Source of the DNA: a virus | Virus record (IMG/VR): IMGVR_UViG_3300028676_000245 | Span: 1-22,734 of that record | Length of the DNA: 22,734 bases | Reading direction: 5' to 3' (one strand) | Part shown: positions 12,946 to 20,553 of the stretch, one piece after another | Layout: every line of letters begins with the position of its first letter | How positions within the stretch are numbered: position 1 is the stretch's first letter | Made by a program: the position numbers and the translations under genes | The notes under the pieces: model-generated | Databases searched by the model: none | The model's input: the letters and a program-made list of their open reading frames with translations, nothing else | What the model was told of the DNA's origin: nothing

Positions 12946-14549
12946 AACCCTCGTCCAGCACGCTGCGCGTCATCGAATGGGACGAACTGCCGCCGAGCGT
13001 CCGGGAAATCCCCGAGGGCTATAACCCGCTCGATGACGGGATTCTGATGGCTCACCAGTCGGAATGGCTGGGCATCGACGCGCAGATCAAACTCTGTGAA
13101 AAAGGCCGCCGTACCGGCATCACCTTTGCCGAAGCGCTGGACTCGGTCATCACCGCTGCCTCGCAAAAAGTCGCGGGCGGCATGGACTGTTTTTACATTG
13201 GCGACACCAAGGAAAAAGGCCTGGAGTTCATTGGCTATTGTGCCAAGTTCAGCCGGGTAATGGCTGAGGCTCAGGCATCGGGGGTCAGCGAGATCGAGGA
13301 GTTCCTGTTCGATGACCAGGACGAAGCCGGCAACACCCGCCAGATCAATGCCTACCGCATTCGTTACGCCTCCGGTTTCAAGATCGTTGCACTGTCGAGC
13401 AACCCAGCCGGCGTGCGTGGCTTGCAGGGCAAGGTCATCATCGATGAAGCCGCATTTCACCGTGACGTGTCGGCCGTCCTCGATGCCGCCACGGCGTTAC
13501 TGATCTGGGGCGGTCGTATCGTCATCATCAGTACCCACAACGGCAAGGGCAATGCGTTCAACCAGATGGTCAACGACATCCGGGACAAACGTTACGGGGA
13601 CAGCGCCGAAGTCTACCGGGCTACCTTTGATGACGCTGTGGCCAACGGCTTGTTTGAGCGGGTTTGCTTCATGGCCGGCAAAGTCGCTACGGCCGAAGAG
13701 AAGGAAGCCTGGTACAAAAAGATTCGCAACGCCTACGGCCCGCGCAAGGCACAGATGCGCGAAGAGCTTGATGCAATCCCACGTGACGGCAACGGCGTGT
13801 GCATTCCCGGCGTGTGGATCGATGAGGCCATGCGCCCCGGTCGGGTTGTACTGCGACTGGCGTTGGACGATGACTTCACCCTGCAGCCGGTGTATCGCCG
13901 TGAAGCCTATGTTGATGACTGGATCGGGCGCTATCTGACGCCCTTGATGCAGCAGGCTTTGGCGCCTGATCTACGTCACTTCTTGGGCATGGACTATGCC
14001 CGGCACCGGGACTTTTCCATCATCTGCCCGATGTCTGTCGATCAGGTTAGGCATCGTGATGTGCCCTTTGTGGTGGAGATGCACAAGGTTCCAACACGGC
14101 AACAGAAACAAGTCCTGTTTTACATCCTGCGCGGGCTACCGCGTTTTGTCGGCGCCGCGCTGGACGCGACCGGCAGCGGCGAAACACTGGCCGAAGAGAC
14201 AGCCGATGAGTTCGGCCATAACCGAATCCAGCAGGTGAAGATCAGTCGCTCCTGGTACGGCGCCTGGATGCCGAAATTCGTGCAGTTGTTCGAAGACGCC
14301 ACCATCACATTGCCGCTCGATGACTCGTTGCACCAAGACGTGCGCGCCATCGAAATGGTGGACGGCATCCCCATGATCATGAAAGCCCGCTCACAAGACC
14401 ACAAAGACCCGGACCTCTACCGCCACGGCGACTTCGCCGGGGCCGGCGCGTTGGCCAACTTCGCCACTCTGGAAGTCGCCTCAGGTCCCATCTCCGTCAA
14501 ATCACGCCGCCCACGCCAGGGCAAACGCATCACCCAGGGGTACGCATGA
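12942..14549 (+). CDS. large terminase subunit (Mu gp28-like)
   Basis: 535 residues. It is the motor and nuclease that packages DNA into proheads. The ATPase half shows a Walker A-like segment (EKGRRTGITFAEA, about 53-65), Walker B KVIIDEAAFH (about 164-173) and a coupling motif IISTHNG (about 195-201). The nuclease half begins near residue 345 with FLGMDYARHRDFSII, an RNase-H-like first strand with its Asp, and continues with ALDATGSGETLAEE. In Mu this enzyme packages headful DNA with host flanks after replicative transposition. It overlaps the small subunit by four bases and the portal by four. Length and motifs are intact. Confidence 0.94.
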   Translation: MKPSSSTLRVIEWDELPPSVREIPEGYNPLDDGILMAHQSEWLGIDAQIKLCEKGRRTGITFAEALDSVITAASQKVAGGMDCFYIGDTKEKGLEFIGYCAKFSRVMAEAQASGVSEIEEFLFDDQDEAGNTRQINAYRIRYASGFKIVALSSNPAGVRGLQGKVIIDEAAFHRDVSAVLDAATALLIWGGRIVIISTHNGKGNAFNQMVNDIRDKRYGDSAEVYRATFDDAVANGLFERVCFMAGKVATAEEKEAWYKKIRNAYGPRKAQMREELDAIPRDGNGVCIPGVWIDEAMRPGRVVLRLALDDDFTLQPVYRREAYVDDWIGRYLTPLMQQALAPDLRHFLGMDYARHRDFSIICPMSVDQVRHRDVPFVVEMHKVPTRQQKQVLFYILRGLPRFVGAALDATGSGETLAEETADEFGHNRIQQVKISRSWYGAWMPKFVQLFEDATITLPLDDSLHQDVRAIEMVDGIPMIMKARSQDHKDPDLYRHGDFAGAGALANFATLEVASGPISVKSRRPRQGKRITQGYA

Positions 14550-16042
14550 ACAAGAGAGGCCTGTGGGTCAGCCCCACCGAATTCGTCAGCTTTGCGGACG
14601 CCAAGCGAAGCTCCAACCTTGACCAACACATTGCCACCCGTGGACGGTCCAATGCGGGCGGCTCCAGCGGGGCAAACCTGCCAAACCCGGACCCGATCCT
14701 GAAAGCCCAGGGCAAGGACATAACCGTGTACCGCGACCTGCGCAGCTCGGCATTGGTTGGCGGCAACGTTCGTCGCCGCAAAGCTTCGGTGCTGGCGTTG
14801 GAGCGCGGTATCAAACGCGGCGATGCGCCAATCAAGGTGGAACGTTTTATTCGCGATTGGCTGTCGGATCTTGATCTGGACCGCATCATTCGCGAGCTGC
14901 TCGACGCGCCCCTGTTCGGCTATCAGCCTGTCGAGCTGATGTGGCAGCCGGTGGGCATGAACCTGGTGCCGGGAGACTTGCTCGGCAAGCCCGCCGAATG
15001 GTTCTTCTACGACAAGGACAACGCGCTGCGTTTTCGCTCCAAGGAGGCTGGACAAGACGGCGAGGTGTGCGATCCGCAGCGTTTTATCGTCGCCCGGCAG
15101 GACGCGACCTATGCCAACCCGTATGGCTTCCCGGACCTCAGCATGTGCTTTTGGCCGGCGACCTTCATGAAAGGCGGCCTGAAGTTCTGGGTGCAGTTCA
15201 CTGAGAAGTACGGCAGCCCATGGGTCATTGGCAAGCACCCACGCGGCGCCACTGATGGTGAAACTGATTTGCTGCTCGATAGCCTTGAGGCCATGGTGCA
15301 GGACGCCGTTGCAGCCATCCCGGACGACTCCAGCGTGCAGATCATTGAGGCCGCCGGTAAGGCGGGCAGCGCCGACGTCTACCGTGAGCTGCTGGAGTAC
15401 TGCCGCAGTGAAATCAACGTCGCCATGCTCGGGCAAAACCAGACCACTGAGAAGGACAGCAACCGCGCCAGTGCGACAGCGGGTGCCGAAGTCACCAAAG
15501 ACATTCGCGACGGTGATGCGGGTATTGTTGCGGCGTCATTGAACGCCTGTATTCGCCTGGTCGTAGACCTCAACTTCGGCACCGACGTTGTGGCGCCGCT
15601 GTATGAACTGTGGGAACAGGAGGAAATCGACAAGACATTGGCCCAACGCGACAAGTCGTTGACCGAGTCCGGGGTGAAGTTCACCAGCGCGTACTGGAAA
15701 CGCACTTACAACCTGCAGGACGGCGATATCAATGAGGCGGCGGCCACCGCCGAGTCGCCAGAGTTTGCCGAGCCGACCGTGCGGCCTCTGCTGGATCAGA
15801 TCGCCCTCGATCAGGCCATCGACAGCTTGCCCGCCGAAGCGTTGCAACAACAGGCCGAACAGGCCGTGGCCCCCTTCATCGAGATGCTGCAACGCGCCCG
15901 CAACGACTCCGAGGCTCTCGGTCTACTGGCCGAGGCACTGCCGCAGATGGACGGCGAGGCGCTCCAGCAGCGACTCGCCGATTTGTTGTTCATTGCCGAC
16001 ACTTGGGGCCGTTTGAGCGCCAATGCTGACCGGGAGGATTGA
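14546..16042 (+). CDS. DUF935 portal protein (Mu gp29-like)
   Basis: 498 residues, normal for DUF935 portals, which form the dodecameric DNA gate of Mu-like heads. Diagnostic segments are TVYRDLRSSALVGGNVRRRKASVLALE (about 60-86), DAPLFGYQPVELMWQPVG (about 121-138), EWFFYDKDNALRF and FTEKYGSPWVIGKHPRGA (about 218-235). EKDSNRASATAGAEV (about 305-319) is the usual conserved loop. The C-terminus is helical and acidic. It starts in an ATGA overlap with the terminase and ends one base before the gpF-like gene. Confidence 0.93.
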   Translation: MNKRGLWVSPTEFVSFADAKRSSNLDQHIATRGRSNAGGSSGANLPNPDPILKAQGKDITVYRDLRSSALVGGNVRRRKASVLALERGIKRGDAPIKVERFIRDWLSDLDLDRIIRELLDAPLFGYQPVELMWQPVGMNLVPGDLLGKPAEWFFYDKDNALRFRSKEAGQDGEVCDPQRFIVARQDATYANPYGFPDLSMCFWPATFMKGGLKFWVQFTEKYGSPWVIGKHPRGATDGETDLLLDSLEAMVQDAVAAIPDDSSVQIIEAAGKAGSADVYRELLEYCRSEINVAMLGQNQTTEKDSNRASATAGAEVTKDIRDGDAGIVAASLNACIRLVVDLNFGTDVVAPLYELWEQEEIDKTLAQRDKSLTESGVKFTSAYWKRTYNLQDGDINEAAATAESPEFAEPTVRPLLDQIALDQAIDSLPAEALQQQAEQAVAPFIEMLQRARNDSEALGLLAEALPQMDGEALQQRLADLLFIADTWGRLSANADRED

Positions 16043-16043
16043 C

Positions 16044-16874
16044 ATGGCCGTCACAGAGAAACACCTCAGCCCAACCGACCTCAAAGCCGTCTTTGGCCTT
16101 GAACCCGCCAAGGCCATCGCATACCTCAAGTTCAAGGGATACGCGATCACCTGGGATTGGCAGGAGATGCTCGACCAAGCCCACGATCAATCCTTCACCG
16201 TCGCCAAGGCGATGCGACTCGATTTGTTATCAGATATTCGGAGCGCATTGGAAACAGCGCTCCAGGAAGGACAAACCCTCAAGCAGTTCACCGAGGGCAT
16301 GCAACCGACTTTGGAGGCGCAGGGCTGGTGGGGGCAACAAGTCATCGTCGATAGCGACGGCGTCGGCGAGCTGGTCCAGTTAGGCAGCCCACGCCGGCTC
16401 AAAACGATCTATCAGACCAACCTGCAAAGCGCCTACATGGCCGGCCGTAAAGCCAACATGGAGGAAACCACAGACACCCATCCGTACTGGATGTACGTTG
16501 CGATCCTGGACGGCAAGACGCGCCCAAGCCATCGGGCGTTGCACGGTCAAGTGTTCCGCCACGATGATCCAATCTGGTCAGCGATCTTTCCCCCAAATGG
16601 GTTTAACTGCCGCTGCCGCGTGGTGGCCTTGAGCGAAGCCGCCGTCAAACGTCGCGGGTTGAAGGTCGTATCGAGCGACGGGCGAATGTTCACCGAAACC
16701 GTAGAAACCGGAATCAACAAACGTACCGGTGAAATCAGAACAGCCACGGTCACCGGTCTGCGCACCAGCGATGCAGGAGGCCGGGCCGTAACCTTCCGCA
16801 CCGATCCGGGTTTCAATCATGCACCAGGCACCGGACTGGCCGAGGTGTTGAAGCGTAAAGAGGCAGCCGCTTAG
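16044..16874 (+). CDS. phage minor head protein (Mu gpF-like)
   Basis: 276 residues. The F/SPP1-gp7-type domain is at about 125-195: IYQTNLQSAYMAGRK, then the signature DGKTRPSHRALHGQVF and DDPIWSAIFPPNGFNCRCRV. In Mu, gpF is a head component needed for morphogenesis; relatives bind the portal. The N-terminal region (about 1-60) includes AIAYLKFKGYAITWDWQEML, typical of the Mu/BcepMu branch. I chose the ATG at 16044, one base after the portal stop and behind GGGAGGATTG; seven upstream codons are open but inside the portal gene. The next gene is ten bases away. Confidence 0.92.
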   Translation: MAVTEKHLSPTDLKAVFGLEPAKAIAYLKFKGYAITWDWQEMLDQAHDQSFTVAKAMRLDLLSDIRSALETALQEGQTLKQFTEGMQPTLEAQGWWGQQVIVDSDGVGELVQLGSPRRLKTIYQTNLQSAYMAGRKANMEETTDTHPYWMYVAILDGKTRPSHRALHGQVFRHDDPIWSAIFPPNGFNCRCRVVALSEAAVKRRGLKVVSSDGRMFTETVETGINKRTGEIRTATVTGLRTSDAGGRAVTFRTDPGFNHAPGTGLAEVLKRKEAAA

Positions 16875-16884
16875 GAGGCGCAAA

Positions 16885-17361
16885 ATGTTCACAGTTGAAT
16901 TAGATCACCAGCGATTGCAGAACGCCCTGCGAAAAGTTGAGTGGGCCGTCGGGGATCTTGCACCGCTGATGCGTGGCGTTGCCGCCGAGCTGGTAAGCCA
17001 AACAGAAGAGAACTTTGAAAACGAGGGGCGGCCCGACTGGGCCGACCTGTCCGATACGACTACCGAGCGCCGGGCAAAAAACGGCAACTGGCCGGGCCAG
17101 ATTTTACAGGTCAGTGCGGCGGGTCTAGGGGCCTCGGTCACCAGCCTTGCAACCGACAGCTCAGCGTTAGTCGGCAGCAACAAACCCTATGCGGCGATGA
17201 TGCACTTCGGTGGAAAAAAATCCGAGTTCCCGCATCTGTGGGGTGATATTCCAAGTCGGCCATGGTTGCCGATGGACGCCGAGGGAGTCCTCCAGCCCGA
17301 GGCAGAGGAAGCCTTGCTTGAACTGGCGCTTTCGCATCTCAGACAAACCACTAACCTTTAG
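16885..17361 (+). CDS. phage virion morphogenesis protein (Mu gpG-like)
   Basis: 158 residues, the normal size. It belongs to the virion morphogenesis / tail completion family (Mu gpG, P2 gpS). Visible signatures are LMRGVAAELVSQTEENFENEGRP (about 28-50), WADLSDTTTERRA, ILQVSAAGLGASVTS (about 74-88) and the loop SSALVGSNKPYAAMMHFGG (about 92-110), followed by the IPSRPWLPMD ending typical of the family. In Mu it acts late in head assembly or tail joining. The ribosome site AGGAGG is strong. It is the last recognised structural gene before the cargo segment at 17362-19448. Confidence 0.9.
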   Translation: MFTVELDHQRLQNALRKVEWAVGDLAPLMRGVAAELVSQTEENFENEGRPDWADLSDTTTERRAKNGNWPGQILQVSAAGLGASVTSLATDSSALVGSNKPYAAMMHFGGKKSEFPHLWGDIPSRPWLPMDAEGVLQPEAEEALLELALSHLRQTTNL

Positions 17362-17510
17362 TTCCACAAGGTAGACGCTAGTCACTCAATCGGGTTGCGG
17401 ATAAATACCCTGAGACAGGCATCATCAGATCCATCAAGGTCAAACTCGACCGGCGCCAAGGATTGGGGTCCTGTACTAAACTTGATGAGTTCTGACCAAG
17501 TGGGGTTTGT

Positions 17511-18356
17511 ATGATTTCAGAGATGATGACGCGGTTGGCTGACTTTCTTCATAGCGTTCCGGATGTAATTTGGTCAGGAGTCATTGCATCAGTGCTAACG
17601 CTGAGTGGGGTGTTGATATCGAATTACGACAATTCCAGGCGTTTGCGGATGCAGCTCGTCCACGATTCCGCCGAGAAATCAAAGGAACGGATAACAAGTA
17701 TTCGTCGTGAGATCTATCTACGCGCAACAGACGAAGCACTCCTGGTTATGAGGTATTTCGTAAGGCTACCGCACGTAGATTTGGCGGAGACCAATCCGTC
17801 GGACGAGCTACAAGGCTTCCAGTCCACTTTATCAAAGCTGAAGCTGGTCACTGGGCCGGCCAATTTATCTCTCGTGACTTCACTGGATACAGAATGCACC
17901 GTCCTCTTTGTGAAGTTATTGCAGAGTGCTCAACCAGTACAGGACCTACGCTCGGAGGTAACCGGGTTGGATGCAGAGATTGATTTCTTTGATGACCAGT
18001 CGACAAAAACATTCGCAGAGAAAGAAAACCTGAACCAACATGCTGGGTCTGACAGCCAGCAACTAGCGGCATTGATGAGGCTTCATGAAAGCCAGTTGGC
18101 AAAAGTGGCTCAGCTTACTCAGTTAAGAAACGCAAAACAGGAGGAGTTAGATGCTCGTATCAAGGCTTACTCCAAGGCAATTTATTCCGAGTTGACTTCA
18201 TTCGGAAGGCTCTTGGAGCAAATATCAATAGTAATGCGCGCTGAGCTTGGGCTCACAACAGATACTCTCGCCTACGCCGTAGAATCGGAACGGCTGCGGA
18301 TTGAAATGGGGGCGTTGGTCGATAGGACTTTAGACTCCATGCATTCGTCCAAATAA
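17511..18356 (+). CDS. membrane-anchored coiled-coil protein, probable moron, unknown function
   Basis: 281 residues, family not recognised. One N-terminal membrane helix (about residues 18-38, VIWSGVIASVLTLSGVLISNY) is followed by a basic stretch (NSRRLRMQ), so the large C-terminal domain is probably cytoplasmic. That domain is helical, with coiled-coil-like parts around 40-62 and about 160-235 (LDAEIDFFDDQS and LHESQLAKVAQLTQLRNAKQEELDARIKAY). A 60-base sample (17521-17580) is about 48% G+C against about 60% in the preceding head gene, suggesting separate acquisition. It is preceded by 149 bases without a gene, has a TGGGG site five bases before the ATG, and no clear promoter. Position suggests cargo such as superinfection exclusion, but nothing shows this directly. 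Confidence 0.78.
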   Translation: MISEMMTRLADFLHSVPDVIWSGVIASVLTLSGVLISNYDNSRRLRMQLVHDSAEKSKERITSIRREIYLRATDEALLVMRYFVRLPHVDLAETNPSDELQGFQSTLSKLKLVTGPANLSLVTSLDTECTVLFVKLLQSAQPVQDLRSEVTGLDAEIDFFDDQSTKTFAEKENLNQHAGSDSQQLAALMRLHESQLAKVAQLTQLRNAKQEELDARIKAYSKAIYSELTSFGRLLEQISIVMRAELGLTTDTLAYAVESERLRIEMGALVDRTLDSMHSSK

Positions 18357-18622
18357 CCTGGCAGCTATCGCACGCACGCACAGCTGACGTAGACACCACA
18401 AATAACGGTGGTCAACGTGTCGGATCGCGGCGAGCAAACAGTCCGGCGGAAAACTGGTCCTGAATTACTGGAACAAGCCGAACGCGTATAACGCCCTCAA
18501 GAGCGCCACGCGCCACTCGCGGCTCCGGTTCTCCTCCCTACTACAGAAAAGCCGTCGTAAAGGCTTTATAAAGACGTATTGGGCCTCTCTTGGCGCGAGG
18601 CCGCGCGTAAAAGGAGATTGCG
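18357..18622. other. 266-base intergenic segment in the cargo region
   Basis: No convincing gene is seen. Two inverted repeats are present: AAAGCC-N8-GGCTTT at 18548-18567, followed by ATAAAG, and GGCCTC-N9-GAGGCC at 18582-18602. The first may be a weak terminator or leader hairpin; the second precedes the AAAAGGAG ribosome site of the gene at 18623. A plus-strand frame stays open across about 18420-18620, but it has no good start and very few acidic residues, so I do not call it. Confidence 0.4.
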
Positions 18623-19435
18623 ATGAGCCAGATGAACAAAATGGAGCAAGAGGTGGTTTATCTAACCGCCGTGGTGGACCTGATTGGATCAATGGTCAAC
18701 AAGGCCATGTTCAGTGTCGTCGGAGATGGCGGGCATAAAAACGTGTGGTTCGAATCATCCACACACCGGCAACTTTTCTCAATTTTTCTGGTGGATTTTC
18801 TATCGCCAACTGATGCAAAGGCACCTGTTCCGTCAAAACCGTACTTGGCCGCACTGAATTCTGTTGCGGAAAAACCAAGCTTCGACGTTGGCGGATCTGT
18901 CCAGTACCTCAGCGAAGCGGTTGCCAGTTTCAAGGACTGGTTAAACGTGGAGATATCCGTCGATGCTTGGTTGCCATCCATTGACCGTCAGGTGGTGCTC
19001 CGGATCCCTAGATACATATTGCTAAAGAACGAGGGGGACATCTCAAAGCACAACTCACTGCGTTCAGTTGGCGTTGCTGAAGGGTTACAGAAGCTTTTAA
19101 TCAAGGCGGGTGAGCCGACCGAGCTGTACCAGGCAATGTTGGTCCAGCAAGACATTTACGACATTTTTCATGACGATGTTTGCGCTTATCACGCCAGCAC
19201 TATTGCCGAGTTTTTAAATGGTTTGTGGTGGGGAATACAGAACTATCTACAGCCTGAGTACAACCGCAGTTTTACGCCACCTGAAGGTGGCTTCCTGATT
19301 TACGGTTTCAAGCCCCCTCCAGAGTTGAAGCATCCCTACGCCAAAGCCTGCTACAGGACGCTTATGAATCAGATTCATAAAGGACCGATATTCAAACCCT
19401 TTACCGTGACGTGTCACCTCAAAGGCAAGTATTAG
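18623..19435 (+). CDS. hypothetical soluble protein, probable moron
   Basis: 270 residues, no family recognised. The start is well supported by AAAAGGAG six bases upstream; a second ATG at 18632 is possible. There is no signal peptide or clear membrane span. Aromatic-rich segments stand out: HRQLFSIFLVDFLSP (about 48-62), FKDWLNVEISVDAWLPSIDRQVVLRIPRYILLKNEGDISKHN (about 103-144) and FLNGLWWGIQNYLQPEYNRSF (about 199-219). It lies between the gpG-like gene and the protease promoter box, where Mu has no gene, and it ends 13 bases before that box. A phage-borne defence or host-interaction role would fit the location, but no motif supports a specific activity. Confidence 0.78.
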   Translation: MSQMNKMEQEVVYLTAVVDLIGSMVNKAMFSVVGDGGHKNVWFESSTHRQLFSIFLVDFLSPTDAKAPVPSKPYLAALNSVAEKPSFDVGGSVQYLSEAVASFKDWLNVEISVDAWLPSIDRQVVLRIPRYILLKNEGDISKHNSLRSVGVAEGLQKLLIKAGEPTELYQAMLVQQDIYDIFHDDVCAYHASTIAEFLNGLWWGIQNYLQPEYNRSFTPPEGGFLIYGFKPPPELKHPYAKACYRTLMNQIHKGPIFKPFTVTCHLKGKY

Positions 19436-19448
19436 CCCTTCTGCGGCA

Positions 19449-19473
19449 CTCTTTAAACTCGATTAAAAGCCCT
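19449..19473 (+). promoter_or_regulatory. late-promoter box, copy 2 (25-bp repeat with TTTAA-N6-TTAAA)
   Basis: Exact copy of 9948-9972; the dyad TTTAA-N6-TTAAA is at 19452-19467. It lies 52 bases before the protease ATG, matching the place of Mu late promoter PI. It would let the protease-scaffold-capsid operon be activated independently of the lysis/terminase operon and across the inserted cargo genes. No convincing -10 hexamer is visible. Confidence 0.75.
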
Positions 19474-19493
19474 AGGCCACTCACTGGCCCAGG
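19471..19493 (+). other. hairpin directly after late-promoter box 2
   Basis: CCTAGGCCA-CTCAC-TGGCCCAGG folds into a nine-base-pair stem with one A-C mismatch and a five-base loop. It begins at the edge of the 25-bp repeat, much as the hairpin at 9981 follows copy 1, although the stem sequences differ. It may be part of the promoter or the 5' leader. Confidence 0.4.
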
Positions 19494-19525
19494 CTGTGCG
19501 CATTACCTCGACGCAGCGCACAGCC

Positions 19526-20545
19526 ATGAAATCACTGCACATCTTCAAATCCGGCAGCCACACCGCAATGAATGGCGTCAGCTTCGACTTTAGCGAGTCC
19601 GATCTGGCCGCCACGGTGGACGCATACGACCCGGCCCTGCACGAAGCCCCGATGGTCATCGGCCACCCGAAGCATGACGCCCCGGCCGCCGGCTGGGTTA
19701 AGTCGCTGACGGCTACCGCACAAGGCCTGATCGCCGAACCGCAACAGGTCAACCCCGCTTTCGCCGAACAAGTAGCCAAGGGCAGCTACAAGAAAATTTC
19801 CGCCTCCTTCTACCACCCAGACGCAGTCAACAACCCCGTGCCCGGCGTGTACTACCTGCGCCATGTCGGTTTTCTCGGCGCCCAGCCGCCGGCCGTGAAA
19901 GGACTTCGCCCCATTGAACTGGCCGACGGCGAAGAAGGCGTTGTCGAGTTCGGCGACTACGGCCACGAACTCAACTCCGACATGTGGCGCCGTTTCCGCG
20001 AATGGCTTATTGGCAAGTTTGATAAAGACACCGCCGACCAGGTGGCCCCGTCCTGGGCTATCGACAGCCTCGCCGAAATCGCCCGACAACCCGTGCCAGG
20101 TGATCAACCCGCTTTCTCTGACCCCACCCGATCCACTGAGGTAACCAGTATGTCCGTCCAAGACAACGCCGCCCTGGAGGCGGAGAACAAGCGCCTGAAG
20201 GCTGACATCGCCAAGCGCGACAAGGCCGCCCGCACCGCTGTACAGGACGCTATCCATGCCGCGAACACTGAGTTCGCCGAGAAACTGGTGGCGGCGGGCA
20301 TGAAGCCGGTGCACGCACCCGCAGTGATTGCCGCGCTGGACTACGCCGACTCCAGCGAAACGCTGTTGGAGTTCGGTGAAGAGGACGCCCGCGAGCCGTT
20401 GAGCGATGGCCTGAAGGCGATCTTCAGCGACCTGGCCGGCGGTGTCAGTTTCGCGGAAGTCGCCACCAAGGACCGCGCCGGCAAAACCGTCACCCAAACC
20501 ACCAACCCGCTGATGGCCGATGCCGAAGCCCGCATTCAACGATAG
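19526..20545 (+). CDS. Mu gpI-like head maturation protease (with scaffold domain)
   Basis: 339 residues. The N-terminal half (MKSLHIFKSGSHTAMNGVSFDFSESDL, then EAPMVIGHPKHDAPAAGWVKSL, about 41-62) is characteristic of Mu-like protease I; KGSYKKISASFYHPDA (about 88-103) contains a candidate catalytic Ser region. The C-terminal part is the scaffold, also made separately from an internal start at 20150. The protease trims scaffold and capsid protein during prohead maturation. I chose ATG at 19526 because family members begin MKSLHIF; its ribosome site is poor, and a GTG at 19496 in the same frame is an alternative. It is the first gene of late operon II. Confidence 0.9.
   Translation: MKSLHIFKSGSHTAMNGVSFDFSESDLAATVDAYDPALHEAPMVIGHPKHDAPAAGWVKSLTATAQGLIAEPQQVNPAFAEQVAKGSYKKISASFYHPDAVNNPVPGVYYLRHVGFLGAQPPAVKGLRPIELADGEEGVVEFGDYGHELNSDMWRRFREWLIGKFDKDTADQVAPSWAIDSLAEIARQPVPGDQPAFSDPTRSTEVTSMSVQDNAALEAENKRLKADIAKRDKAARTAVQDAIHAANTEFAEKLVAAGMKPVHAPAVIAALDYADSSETLLEFGEEDAREPLSDGLKAIFSDLAGGVSFAEVATKDRAGKTVTQTTNPLMADAEARIQR
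20150..20545 (+). CDS. internal in-frame scaffold protein (Mu gpZ-like)
   Basis: 131 residues, identical to the C-terminal part of the protease (from its residue 209). TGAGG lies eight bases before ATG 20150, a much better ribosome site than that of the full-length protein, so the shorter product should be made in excess. Its N-terminus is a coiled coil (NAALEAENKRLKADIAKRDKAA), as expected for scaffolds. In Mu, gene Z lies inside gene I in the same frame and encodes the scaffold; lambda C/Nu3 is a parallel. Both proteins should be degraded on maturation. The internal start is inferred from sequence. Confidence 0.8.
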   Translation: MSVQDNAALEAENKRLKADIAKRDKAARTAVQDAIHAANTEFAEKLVAAGMKPVHAPAVIAALDYADSSETLLEFGEEDAREPLSDGLKAIFSDLAGGVSFAEVATKDRAGKTVTQTTNPLMADAEARIQR

Positions 20546-20553
20546 GAGGCCCC

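Noticed and set aside
12807-13460. Minus-strand frame of 217 codons opposite the terminase subunits
   Set aside because: It covers two real genes on the other strand and has no upstream ribosome site.
14417-15436. Long minus-strand frame (339 codons) across the terminase/portal junction
   Set aside because: It is opposite two well-identified packaging genes, crosses their boundary, has no ribosome site, and its translation has no recognisable domain. It is a shadow of G+C-rich coding DNA.
18395-18412. Possible hairpin ACCAC-N8-GTGGT after the first cargo gene
   Set aside because: Only five base pairs with a large loop and no T-run; not enough for a terminator.
18420-18692. Overlapping open frames on both strands before the second cargo gene
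   Set aside because: Neither has a credible start. The plus-strand frame lacks acidic residues and the minus-strand frame runs into the coding start of the 18623 gene; probably non-coding.
19532-20539. Long minus-strand frame (335 codons) opposite the protease
   Set aside because: It is an exact antisense shadow of the protease/scaffold gene; Gly/Val/His-rich translation without domain or start signal.
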